Positions 25,198 through 33,801 of a DNA stretch of 54,577 nucleotides are shown here, one piece after another. This DNA comes from Lachnospiraceae bacterium. GTDB taxonomy: Bacteria; Bacillota; Clostridia; Lachnospirales; Lachnospiraceae. The DNA lies in assembly GCA_017408025.1 (NCBI GenBank), contig JAFQVJ010000017.1, positions 1 through 54,577 of the forward strand, given 5' to 3'. Made by a program: the position numbers and the translations under genes. The first letter of the stretch is position 1. The number at the start of each line of letters is the position of its first letter. Under the pieces are notes generated by a model. The model searched no databases and was not told the DNA's origin. It was given only the letters and a program-made list of their open reading frames with translations.

Positions 25198-26382
25198 CTA
25201 AATAATCTCATACTCATCTATAAAATAGTCCTTCATGCAGACAATTTTTCCATTCCTATAATACACTCTTGGAATTCTCTTGCCCAAATCGCATACAAAC
25301 TCATAATTGAATGTACCTGCAAGCTCAGCAAGCTCCTCCACTGATATATTTTCTTCTCCATCCTTGCCGATAAGTGTAACAACTTCGCCTTCTTTCACAT
25401 CCAAGCCGGACACATCCACCATAAACTGATCCATACACACTCTGCCAAGAATAGGGCATTTCTTTCCTTTAATGAGAACATATCCTTTATTTGAAAGATT
25501 TCTTGGATAACCGTCACCATACCCTATTGGTATAGTTGCCACTTTCGTCTCCCTATCTGTCACATAGGTTGAACCATAGCTTATACCTATTCCCGCTGGC
25601 AATGTTTTCACAAATATCACGTGGCTCTTTAGTTCCAATGCCGGGCGTAATGCAACTGCTTTCTTATTTACTTCATCCGATGGATACATGCCATAAAGAG
25701 CTATACCAGCTCTAACCTCTGTCATATTGGCAGCTGGCATATCTATAATACCTGCACTGTTTGAACAATGTACAAGTTTGATATCCACACCTTTTTCAAA
25801 GAGACATCTGACAAAACCGGTAAATTTTTCTAACTGACCATTTGCCATTGTCTTATCTGCACTATCTGATGATGCAAAATGTGTAAATATACCTTCTATC
25901 TCTATTTTACTAAGATTTGATATCTTTTTCACCATTTCAACAGACTGGTCATTTACCATAAATCCTATACGACTCATACCCGTATCCACCTTTATATGGA
26001 TATACGCTGTCTTTCCCAACTCTGTAGCGGTCTTTGATATGAGCTCAGCCATCTCATAGCTAAATACACTCATTCGCACATCATTTAATATGGCATCTCT
26101 CACTCTATGCTCATAGATAAATCCAAGAATGTATATTGGCTTCGTAATGTTATGTCTTCTTAGATTAAGTGCCTCGTCTATTGTAGCCACAGCATATGCA
26201 GATACAAGTTCATCTATAGTTTTCGCCACAGGCACAGCTCCGAAACCATATCCATCTGTCTTTATAACAGCAACCATCTGTGTTCCTTCTGCTGTATTAT
26301 CACTCAATTCTTTCATATTTGTATAAATATTATCAAGATTTATACTTGCGTAAACTCTATAGTATTTATCAATACTTTCCAT
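25198..26382 (-). CDS. alr: Alanine racemase
   Basis: The 394-residue enzyme is PLP-dependent and interconverts L- and D-alanine for peptidoglycan. Lys41 in VAVIKTDGYGFGAV is the PLP-binding lysine, GISYGSTYV holds the catalytic tyrosine of the second domain, and RVCMDQFMVDVS and GTFNYEFVCDLGKRIPRVYY are family-typical. The length is as expected. It lies 44 bases after the NAD(P)HX repair gene and ends in TAG, which shows UAG is a normal stop in this genome. Confidence 0.97.
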   Translation of the reverse strand: MESIDKYYRVYASINLDNIYTNMKELSDNTAEGTQMVAVIKTDGYGFGAVPVAKTIDELVSAYAVATIDEALNLRRHNITKPIYILGFIYEHRVRDAILNDVRMSVFSYEMAELISKTATELGKTAYIHIKVDTGMSRIGFMVNDQSVEMVKKISNLSKIEIEGIFTHFASSDSADKTMANGQLEKFTGFVRCLFEKGVDIKLVHCSNSAGIIDMPAANMTEVRAGIALYGMYPSDEVNKKAVALRPALELKSHVIFVKTLPAGIGISYGSTYVTDRETKVATIPIGYGDGYPRNLSNKGYVLIKGKKCPILGRVCMDQFMVDVSGLDVKEGEVVTLIGKDGEENISVEELAELAGTFNYEFVCDLGKRIPRVYYRNGKIVCMKDYFIDEYEII

Positions 26383-26426
26383 AAGACCACATTACTCCTT
26401 CTTTGTATTTACGTTTTTTAGCCAAA

Positions 26427-28139
26427 TTATTTCTCCTTCAGTTCTTTTAATACTGCTGGAATACTGTTTAAAATATCTGTAGCTGTCATAGATGTCTCTC
26501 CTATAACTTTTGCAGCCATGTCACCTGCAAGGCCATGTATATATGTAGCAATTGATGCTGCCAGAAATATCTTTTCGTTATCTTTATCAGAAGAAGCTTC
26601 GTATTCACACATACCTCTCACATCCACTCCACCTGCAATAACCGCCGCAACTATGCCCGTCAATATATCTCCGGAACCGCCTGTTGCCATACCAGCATTT
26701 CCAGACGTGTTGATGCAAATCCTATTATTACACTTATCTCCACAAGATTCAATACCCAAAATAACGGTTGTTGAATCCTTCTGTATAACATTAATATTAT
26801 GCTCATAAGCATATGAACCAGCCACACCTATGATATTCTCAGCTATAGTCCTTGTACTTTTCCCAAAAAGTCTGGCCGATTCACCTATGTGAGGTGTAAT
26901 GACAGTCTTTTTATGGTAATACTCCTTAAGCTGTGGATTCTCTGCTATTATATTTAGTCCATCTGCATCTATTATTATGCTCTTATCCTTATCCCTAGCC
27001 ACACGCATTGTATGTTTCAAGAGTAGCTTTGCAGTTTCTCCCTTTGATATTCCAGGTCCAACTACAACTACATCAGCCCATGACACATTTTCTTCTAGCA
27101 TCTGCATCATATTTTCCTCAGATTCATCTGTATCATATACATTTATCATAGCTTCTGGTATCTTATTGTATATGAGGTCTCTATTGTCTTTATGGGTAAT
27201 AATCTTGACAAGACCACATCCCAGCTTACACGCCGCCATAGCAGAAAAATATGCAGCCCCATACACATTTTTCGAACCGGCAACTATCAGTATTTTACCA
27301 TAATTTCCTTTATTAGAATGTTGATTTCTCTTCGTTATCTGATATAATTCATCCTTATTCACAGCTCGACATAAATCACTTTTATCAAGTCCTTTCAGAT
27401 ATGCTTTTTCAGGAAAACCTATATGCTCCACCACAATTTTTCCAGCAATATCTTTTCCTTTGTACAATAAAAGACCTGTTTTTAATGCACCAAATGTAAA
27501 TGTTATATCAGCATTTATAGCCGTCCCCATAACTTTTCCTGTATCAGCACAAAGTCCAGACGGAATATCCATAGCATAAACCTTTACTGCACCTTCACAA
27601 GAATCTTGACCTTTTCGCGTTTCGTTTACACACTCTATAACATCAGCATACAAGCCTTCCACATTCCTAGTGAGACCAATTCCAAAGATTGCATCAATGA
27701 TGCAATCATAATCCCGTATTTCATCTCTTATAATGCCTCTCAGCTTATTATATGTGTTATTCTTGTCCATCGATACATGGGATTTTTCACTATTACTACT
27801 TACAATTCTTTCAAGGTGTTTAACCGATACTTCGCAATTTATGGCAATGTTTCTTTGCTCAACCCACTGCTTCGTTGCCTTAGTTTCATCCCCTATCCAT
27901 AGAACATCTGCCTTATATCCAGCCAGACATAACATTCTTGCCAACGCTATTCCATCTGCACCATTATTTCCTGTTCCACAAATACATAGAAACTTACTTT
28001 CCTTAGAAAAATGCTTTTCCATATATGAAAACACCGAAAAAGCTGCACGCTCCATAAGAACCATTGATGGTATACCTATCACATTCATGGTGTAACTGTC
28101 GACTTTTTTCATTTTGCTTCCATATACTATCTTATCCAT
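26427..28139 (-). CDS. nnr: Bifunctional NAD(P)HX epimerase/dehydratase
   Basis: The 570-residue protein fuses a YjeF_N epimerase domain (about 1-230; CGTGNNGADGIALARML, FGIGLTRNVEG) to an ADP-dependent NAD(P)HX dehydratase domain of the ribokinase superfamily (about 265-565; GNYGKILIVAGSKNVYGAAY, VVVGPGISK, TGNAGMATGGSGDILTGIVA). It repairs hydrated NADH and NADPH. An insertion with many polar residues (about 95-130) in the epimerase part is longer than usual. It sits between acpS and alr, a common arrangement in Firmicutes. Confidence 0.95.
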   Translation of the reverse strand: MDKIVYGSKMKKVDSYTMNVIGIPSMVLMERAAFSVFSYMEKHFSKESKFLCICGTGNNGADGIALARMLCLAGYKADVLWIGDETKATKQWVEQRNIAINCEVSVKHLERIVSSNSEKSHVSMDKNNTYNKLRGIIRDEIRDYDCIIDAIFGIGLTRNVEGLYADVIECVNETRKGQDSCEGAVKVYAMDIPSGLCADTGKVMGTAINADITFTFGALKTGLLLYKGKDIAGKIVVEHIGFPEKAYLKGLDKSDLCRAVNKDELYQITKRNQHSNKGNYGKILIVAGSKNVYGAAYFSAMAACKLGCGLVKIITHKDNRDLIYNKIPEAMINVYDTDESEENMMQMLEENVSWADVVVVGPGISKGETAKLLLKHTMRVARDKDKSIIIDADGLNIIAENPQLKEYYHKKTVITPHIGESARLFGKSTRTIAENIIGVAGSYAYEHNINVIQKDSTTVILGIESCGDKCNNRICINTSGNAGMATGGSGDILTGIVAAVIAGGVDVRGMCEYEASSDKDNEKIFLAASIATYIHGLAGDMAAKVIGETSMTATDILNSIPAVLKELKEK

Positions 28140-28193
28140 TGATTTATTTACCTTTCAAAAGCAATTGTTTATAATCCGAACATTTTTCCAAAA

Positions 28194-28553
28194 TTATTTT
28201 TCAAGCACCGCCATAGCTGCGGCGTGATCCTTTGTATCTGTTATGGATACATATATTGCTGTTGCGCCTATTTTTTCATAAATTTCCTTTGCGCCGCCAT
28301 ACAAATTTACATATGGTTTTCCCAATTCATCCCTCAACACTTCTATATCCTTTGTCTCAAATCCTCTGAATCCAGTACCAAATGACTTTGCTACAGCTTC
28401 CTTAACTGCAAAGTTTCCCGCCAGTGTTGCCGCTTTTCCTGCACACAATTCAATTTCCTTTTCGGTATAGCAACGCACTAAGAAGGCTTGTTTTTCACAA
28501 GCCTTCTTAACACGTTCAATTTCTATCATATCATTACCAATGCCCAATATCAT
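28194..28553 (-). CDS. acpS: Holo-[acyl-carrier-protein] synthase
   Basis: The 119-residue enzyme transfers phosphopantetheine from CoA to acyl carrier protein. Motifs GIGNDMIEIERV (metal-binding Asp) and LAGNFAVKEAVAKSFGTGF (metal-binding Glu and the Lys of KEA) are intact. The start is the ATG of MILGIGND, preceded by AAAGGTG; a GTG nine bases earlier is possible but has no ribosome site. Its ribosome site falls at the edge of the 63-bp triplicated repeat that fills the space to the upstream gene. Confidence 0.95.
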   Translation of the reverse strand: MILGIGNDMIEIERVKKACEKQAFLVRCYTEKEIELCAGKAATLAGNFAVKEAVAKSFGTGFRGFETKDIEVLRDELGKPYVNLYGGAKEIYEKIGATAIYVSITDTKDHAAAMAVLEK

Positions 28554-28557
28554 ATAT

Positions 28558-28747
28558 GACACCTTTACCTTTTTCTCAGTATCTACGTTTTTAGCAAAAT
28601 TCCTGCGGAATTTTGGTCATGACACCTTTACCTTTTTCTCAGTATCTACGTTTTTAGCAAAATTCCTGCGGAATTTTGGTCCATGACACCTTTACCTTTT
28701 TCTCAGTATCTACGTTTTCAGCAAAATTCCTGCGAAATTTTGGTCAT
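28558..28747. repeat. Three tandem 63-bp direct repeats upstream of acpS
   Basis: Copies occupy 28558-28620, 28621-28684 and 28685-28747 and are nearly identical. Each contains a hairpin AAAATTCC-TGC-GGAATTTT. On the minus strand each copy ends AAAGGTGTC, and an ATG follows that opens a 9-codon reading frame (MTKIPQEFC in the first two). The third copy covers the stop codon of the upstream gene and the first provides the acpS ribosome site. Confidence 0.93.
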
Positions 28748-29364
28748 GACTGTTCTCTGTACTTTTTGTAATCTCTGATTATATCACTGTCTACCATATC
28801 TAGAAGATATTTCTCCATCATTGCATTTTCTTCCTTCTTCTTCTGCAACAAAAGTACTCTCTTCTTAAGCTCAATACGAGTCTCATTTATCCAACTCTCA
28901 AGCACTTCTATATCTTCTTCATTTTCCTCGTAGCTATCTAATATTTCATCCATACTTTCAAGCATAAGCTGCGCATTAATTTCAGCCATATTATCAGGAA
29001 TGTCCAACTCTTCATCCTCAAGAAGAATAAGCTTGTCATTTATATCATCTATAAGTTCCTTGCTCTTTTTAACCTTTTTATCTGCACGGCTATCCTCAGG
29101 TGAATCCATATTTTCGACTATTTCCTGCATAAGCTGCTTCTTTATACGTTTCAAATCTTTTCTATCGTTGGTTATCCCACCTTGTCTCTTTATAATATCA
29201 TTGAGTTGCTTTTCAAGCTTAGCAATATTTGAAGGCTTATCAGGTGTATTAAATATCGCCTGCCACTTTACATCCAGTGTCAACGGTGGAATATGCTTTC
29301 TCTTAATTTTTTGTACAATATCTTCAAATTCTATGTAATCTTCATCGACTCTTCTCTTTGCCAT
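28744..29364 (-). CDS. Coiled-coil cytoplasmic protein, unknown function
   Basis: I do not recognise a named family. The 206-residue protein is highly charged and almost entirely helical, with heptad-like stretches (about 55-105 and 150-195) and no signal peptide or membrane segment. It starts MAKRRVDEDYIEFEDIV; GGAGGG at 8 bases decides this ATG over one 24 bases upstream. Its stop codon lies inside the third copy of the 63-bp repeat. Its place between rex and acpS does not indicate a role. Confidence 0.75.
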   Translation of the reverse strand: MAKRRVDEDYIEFEDIVQKIKRKHIPPLTLDVKWQAIFNTPDKPSNIAKLEKQLNDIIKRQGGITNDRKDLKRIKKQLMQEIVENMDSPEDSRADKKVKKSKELIDDINDKLILLEDEELDIPDNMAEINAQLMLESMDEILDSYEENEEDIEVLESWINETRIELKKRVLLLQKKKEENAMMEKYLLDMVDSDIIRDYKKYREQS

Positions 29365-29446
29365 ACCTTTCCCTCCGTTTTTTTCCATTTCATAGCAATG
29401 ACTTTTTATCTGCTTTATCTTATATCAATACAATCTTTTTACAGCA

Positions 29447-30070
29447 TTACTTCTCAAGCATGTATGAAATTCTCATAAGACTTTCAGACAAATGCACACT
29501 CTCAACTATAACATTGTCTGGAACATTTAAATCTGTGTGGGCAAAGTTCCAAAATGCCTTAACTCCCAATCGTGCAAGTCTCTCAGCTACATTTACGGCC
29601 TGAGTCTTTGGAATAGTAAGTGCAACTATATCTATCTGATGTTCCATAGCAAAATCTTCTATTTCTTCAAGATTTCTAACTTCTATGCCACGTATAGTCG
29701 ATCCCTTAAGCTTAGGATTGATATCAAAAATACCCTCGATAATAAATCCACGCTTTTCAAAATTGGCATAATTCGCTATAGCTCTCCCTAAGTTTCCTGC
29801 ACCAATAATAACTACTGTATGCTTCTTATCAAGACCTAAAATCTTACCAATTTCCATGTATAAATGCTTAACGTTATATCCATATCCCTGTTGCCCAAAT
29901 CCACCAAAATTATTCAAATCCTGACGTATCTGAGATGCAGTTACCTTCATACGGCGACTCAGCTCATTGGATGAAATTCTCTCCACTCCCATCTCTATAA
30001 GCTCGCCTAAATGTCTGTAATATCTTGGCAACCTTTTTACAACTGCACTGGAAATCTTATTATCAGCCAC
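29447..30070 (-). CDS. rex: Redox-sensing transcriptional repressor Rex
   Basis: The 207-residue repressor has an N-terminal winged helix (VKRLPRYYRHLGELIEMG, MKVTASQIRQDLNNFGGFG) and a Rossmann domain (VVIIGAGNLGRAIANY) that senses the NADH/NAD+ ratio. Rex usually represses fermentation genes such as alcohol dehydrogenases and butyrate-pathway genes. The start is a GTG with GGAGGAGGGAG directly upstream. Length and motifs are typical. Confidence 0.97.
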   Translation of the reverse strand: MADNKISSAVVKRLPRYYRHLGELIEMGVERISSNELSRRMKVTASQIRQDLNNFGGFGQQGYGYNVKHLYMEIGKILGLDKKHTVVIIGAGNLGRAIANYANFEKRGFIIEGIFDINPKLKGSTIRGIEVRNLEEIEDFAMEHQIDIVALTIPKTQAVNVAERLARLGVKAFWNFAHTDLNVPDNVIVESVHLSESLMRISYMLEK

Positions 30071-30255
30071 TGCTCCCTCCTCCTGGACGCATCTTACGTA
30101 TACTTAAGTCTTGTCCTATCACTGTTATGCTACATTTTATTATAAATGCAACAGCTTAGCTTGTCAAATATTTAACGTTGCTCTTTCCCCTAAAATATGG
30201 TACTCTAAAGCTTGGCTATATTTGTCGTATACATATAGATTTGGAGGAGAAAACC

Positions 30256-32217
30256 ATGATACTTTCATGTAGCAATATATCTAAAACATTTGATGATAAT
30301 ACCGTACTTTCAAACTGTTCGTTTCATGTGGAAGACCATGAAAAAACAGCCATTGTCGGTGTAAATGGAGCGGGTAAATCAACTCTTCTCAAAATCATCA
30401 TGAAAGAATTGAGTGCTGACACTGGTGAAGTAGTTATATCTAAAGACAAAACCATTGGTTATCTTGCACAGTATCAGGATATTGATACCGATAACACAAT
30501 CTATGATGAGCTTCTCACAGTAAAACAGTTTCTTATAGATATCGAAAACCGTATACGCTCTATTGAGCATGAAATGAAAAATGTTTCAGGTGATGAGCTT
30601 GAATCGCTTATGAATACATATACACGTCTTACTCACCAGTTTGAAGACAATGGAGGGTATGCTTACAAGAGTGAAATCGTCGGTGTATTAAAAGGACTTG
30701 GTTTTACAGATGAGGATTTCTCTATGAAGATTTCTACTCTTTCCGGTGGGCAAAAAACCCGTGTTTCTTTGGGTAAGCTACTTTTATCAAAGCCAGATAT
30801 CATCTTATTAGATGAACCTACAAACCATTTGGATATCACTTCCATCAGCTGGCTTGAAGGTTTTTTATCTAATTATCCTGGCTGTGTTATTATCGTGGCC
30901 CATGACAGATATTTTCTTGATAAGATAGTTACAAAAGTAGTTGAAATTGACCGTGGCTGTGTGACAACATTTTCCGGCAACTATTCTGATTATGCTACAA
31001 AGAAAGCTATGCTCCGCGAAAATGCTATGAAAGCATACATAAACCAGCAGAGAGAAATCAAACATCAGGAGGAGGTTATCGCAAAGCTTCGCTCCTTCAA
31101 CCGCGAAAAATCCATTAAACGTGCAGAAAGTCGTGAAAAAATGCTTGATAAAATCGACGTTATTGATAAACCAATAATGACAGATAACAGCATGAAATTC
31201 ACACTTGAGCCAAAGGTTTTGAGTGGAAATGATGTACTAACTGTTACAGATATTTCTAAATCTTTTGGTGACCTGAATCTTTTCAAAAATGTCAGCTTTG
31301 AAATTAAGCGCGGCGAACGCGTTGCCATCATCGGCAGTAATGGTACAGGAAAGACAACAATACTGAAAATTATAAATGAAATAATCTCTGCTGACTCTGG
31401 TGAAATTAAAACAGGCTCAAAGGTTAATATAGGCTATTATGATCAGGAACACCATGTTCTCGACATGGAAAAAACCATATTTGATGAAATATCAGATGCA
31501 TATCCAACCATGACTGGAACTGAGATTCGTAATGTTCTGGCGGCATTTCTATTTACTGGTGATGATGTTTTTAAACTTATTGGCGACTTAAGTGGTGGTG
31601 AAAAGGGACGAGTATCTTTAGCAAAGCTTATGCTTTCCAATGCCAATTTCCTTATCCTCGATGAGCCTACAAACCATCTGGATATGGATTCAAAAGAAAT
31701 TCTTGAAAATGCACTTTTGAATTATACTGGTACAGTACTGTATGTATCCCATGACCGTTATTTTATAAACAAAACTGCTACTCGTATACTTGACTTAGAA
31801 TGTGGCATGCTTGTAAATTACACAGGAAATTATGATTATTATATGGAAAAGCATGATATCCTCTCCCCTGCCTTGAATCCTGAGAAATACGGCCTCGTTT
31901 CCACGAATAGCCCTTCTGATTCTTCAGTAAAGTCTAATTCCGATTCAATTAACGCCACATCTACTGCCTCATCAAAGCAAGACTGGCAGGCTATGAAGGA
32001 AGAACAGGCAAAGGAGCGCAAACGCCAAAATGATTTGAAAAAAACAGAGGATGAAATATCTAAAACCGAAGCTGAAATTGCAGCTCTGGATGAAGAGCTG
32101 GCTAAAGAGGACGTCTACTCTTCTTCTGTTAAATGTATGGAGGTTCATAAGGAACAACAGGCACTCAAGGATAAGCTTGATGCACTATACGAAAAATGGG
32201 ATGAGCTTATGTCATAA
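30256..32217 (+). CDS. ABC-F family ATPase
   Basis: The 653-residue protein has two ABC domains in tandem without membrane segments: first Walker A GVNGAGKST with signature LSGGQKTRVSLGKLL and LLDEPTNHLD, second GSNGTGKTT with LSGGEKGRVSLAKLM and LILDEPTNHLD. A charged linker (about 230-300) joins them, and a C-terminal coiled coil (about 570-650) follows. ABC-F proteins act at the ribosome, in translation rescue or antibiotic protection; this one resembles housekeeping types such as YdiF/Uup. The ATG follows GGAGGAG; the frame extends 78 bases further upstream without a ribosome site. It is divergent from rex. Confidence 0.94.
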   Translation: MILSCSNISKTFDDNTVLSNCSFHVEDHEKTAIVGVNGAGKSTLLKIIMKELSADTGEVVISKDKTIGYLAQYQDIDTDNTIYDELLTVKQFLIDIENRIRSIEHEMKNVSGDELESLMNTYTRLTHQFEDNGGYAYKSEIVGVLKGLGFTDEDFSMKISTLSGGQKTRVSLGKLLLSKPDIILLDEPTNHLDITSISWLEGFLSNYPGCVIIVAHDRYFLDKIVTKVVEIDRGCVTTFSGNYSDYATKKAMLRENAMKAYINQQREIKHQEEVIAKLRSFNREKSIKRAESREKMLDKIDVIDKPIMTDNSMKFTLEPKVLSGNDVLTVTDISKSFGDLNLFKNVSFEIKRGERVAIIGSNGTGKTTILKIINEIISADSGEIKTGSKVNIGYYDQEHHVLDMEKTIFDEISDAYPTMTGTEIRNVLAAFLFTGDDVFKLIGDLSGGEKGRVSLAKLMLSNANFLILDEPTNHLDMDSKEILENALLNYTGTVLYVSHDRYFINKTATRILDLECGMLVNYTGNYDYYMEKHDILSPALNPEKYGLVSTNSPSDSSVKSNSDSINATSTASSKQDWQAMKEEQAKERKRQNDLKKTEDEISKTEAEIAALDEELAKEDVYSSSVKCMEVHKEQQALKDKLDALYEKWDELMS

Positions 32218-32229
32218 GCTCATCCCATT
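32195..32229. terminator. Palindrome over the ABC-F stop codon
   Basis: AATGGGATGAGCTTATG and its complement form 17-bp arms with a single-base centre, covering the last codons and the stop of the ABC-F gene. It probably acts as a terminator or 3' stabiliser between the convergent genes. Confidence 0.65.
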
Positions 32230-32264
32230 CCTTGTATTCACATACAATATATAATCATTACTTA

Positions 32265-33653
32265 TTAAAGCTCTATGCCTAACTTCTGGCATGTTGAATT
32301 GATTATTTCTAAAAGTTCTTCGTCTGTAATTACTGTTACACGACCTGTCTCGTACTCATTGTCAACCCAGCTCTTTACTTCCTTTACAAGCTCTGATTGC
32401 TTGTCGACTCTCCTATCATCCTTAAGCTTGAAATATGTGTTAATCCAATGAGCAATTCCTGCAAGACCTGATGTGTTTGAAACTGCTACAAGTACTGGTC
32501 TATTAAGAATCTTCTCTGTATCAAATATATTATATATTTCCTCATTTTTCAATAATCCATCTGCATGAATACCAGCTCTTGTTACATTGAAAGCTGAACC
32601 GACAAAAGGAGTTCTTGATGGCACCTTATATCCTATCTCTTTCTCAAAGTATTCTGCCATCTCAGTGATAACTTCTGGTCTCATACCATCCATTGTTCCA
32701 CGAAGCTGTGCATACTCAAATACCATTGCCTCAAGAGGTGTATTACCTGTTCTCTCTCCGATTCCAAATAAAGAACAGTTTACGCCACTAGCTCCATAAA
32801 GCCATGCTGTAGTTGAGTTTGTAACTGCCTTATAGAAATCATTATGACCATGCCATTCAATCTGCTCACTTGGTACTCCACCATGTGTCTTTAAACCATA
32901 TATGATACCCTGTACAGAACGTGGAATAACTGCACCTGAAAAGTTTACACCATATCCCATTGTATCACAGGCACGAATCTTAACAGGAATCTTATATTCT
33001 TCCTGAAGCTTCATAAGTTCAAGACAAAACGGAATAACAAAACCGTGAATATCTGAACGTGTTATATCTTCCAGATGACATCTTGGTGCAATACCTGTCT
33101 CAAGACATTCTCTTACTATGCTTAAGTAATGCTCCATACACTCTCTTCTAGTCATCTTCATCTTATAAAAAATATGATAATCAGAGCAGCTTACCAGAAT
33201 ACCTGTCTCCTTTATTCCAAGGTCTTTAACAAGCTCAAAATCCTTCTTGCTTGCACGAATCCAGCTTGTAACTTCTGGAAACTCATAGCCCCTTTCCATA
33301 CATTTATAAACCGCATCTCTATCTTTCTTACTATAAAGGAAAAACTCTGATGCTCTGATAATACCCTTAGGACCACCAAGATCATGGAAATAGTCGAACA
33401 ATCTTACTATCTGCTCTGCTGAATATGGTGCTCTTGACTGCTGACCATCTCTGAATGTTGTATCAGTAATCCATATGTTATCCGGCATACAATGAGGAAC
33501 TATTCTATCATTAAATGCAATCTTTGGAACTTCAGTATATGGAAAAAGATTTCTAAATGTATTTGGCTCATCAACATCTACCAAATGATATATATGTTCT
33601 TCCAATTGCAAAAGATTTGTATGTGTATCATATTTAACTTTTCTATTATCCAT
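32265..33653 (-). CDS. Homocitrate/isopropylmalate/Re-citrate synthase family enzyme
   Basis: This 462-residue enzyme belongs to the HMGL-like/DRE-TIM acyl-CoA transferase family: WITDTTFRDGQQSRAPYSAE, RASEFFLYSKKD, CHLEDITRSDIHGF, the metal-binding HGHNDFYKAVTNS and GERTGNTPLEA. The Phe in DTTFRDGQQ and the long N-terminus distinguish it from ordinary LeuA and resemble clostridial Re-citrate synthases. No leu genes are adjacent. It therefore may make citrate (towards 2-oxoglutarate) rather than isopropylmalate, but substrate choice cannot be decided by eye. The ATG of MDNRKVKY follows GGAGGGAG. Confidence 0.85.
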   Translation of the reverse strand: MDNRKVKYDTHTNLLQLEEHIYHLVDVDEPNTFRNLFPYTEVPKIAFNDRIVPHCMPDNIWITDTTFRDGQQSRAPYSAEQIVRLFDYFHDLGGPKGIIRASEFFLYSKKDRDAVYKCMERGYEFPEVTSWIRASKKDFELVKDLGIKETGILVSCSDYHIFYKMKMTRRECMEHYLSIVRECLETGIAPRCHLEDITRSDIHGFVIPFCLELMKLQEEYKIPVKIRACDTMGYGVNFSGAVIPRSVQGIIYGLKTHGGVPSEQIEWHGHNDFYKAVTNSTTAWLYGASGVNCSLFGIGERTGNTPLEAMVFEYAQLRGTMDGMRPEVITEMAEYFEKEIGYKVPSRTPFVGSAFNVTRAGIHADGLLKNEEIYNIFDTEKILNRPVLVAVSNTSGLAGIAHWINTYFKLKDDRRVDKQSELVKEVKSWVDNEYETGRVTVITDEELLEIINSTCQKLGIEL

Positions 33654-33747
33654 TTTTTCTTCTCCCTCCATTACTCCATATAAATTGTCTACACTATTTT
33701 ATACGATAATTGATTTCTTGTCAACAATTTATTGCATTAAAGCATAA

Positions 33748-33787
33748 AAGGAGACCGCAATAAATTTTCTCCATTACGATCTCCTTC
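33748..33787 (-). terminator. Hairpin after the chemoreceptor gene
   Basis: AAGGAGA-CG and its complement pair with one mismatch around a 19-base AT-rich loop; on the minus strand TTTT follows, and on the plus strand a long T-rich tract follows. It probably ends the chemoreceptor transcript. Confidence 0.55.
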
Positions 33788-33801
33788 TTTTTTTATTTTA
33801 T

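Noticed and set aside
28558-28747. CRISPR array
   Set aside because: Three 63-bp units abut directly without unique spacers, and no cas genes are present; they are plain tandem repeats.
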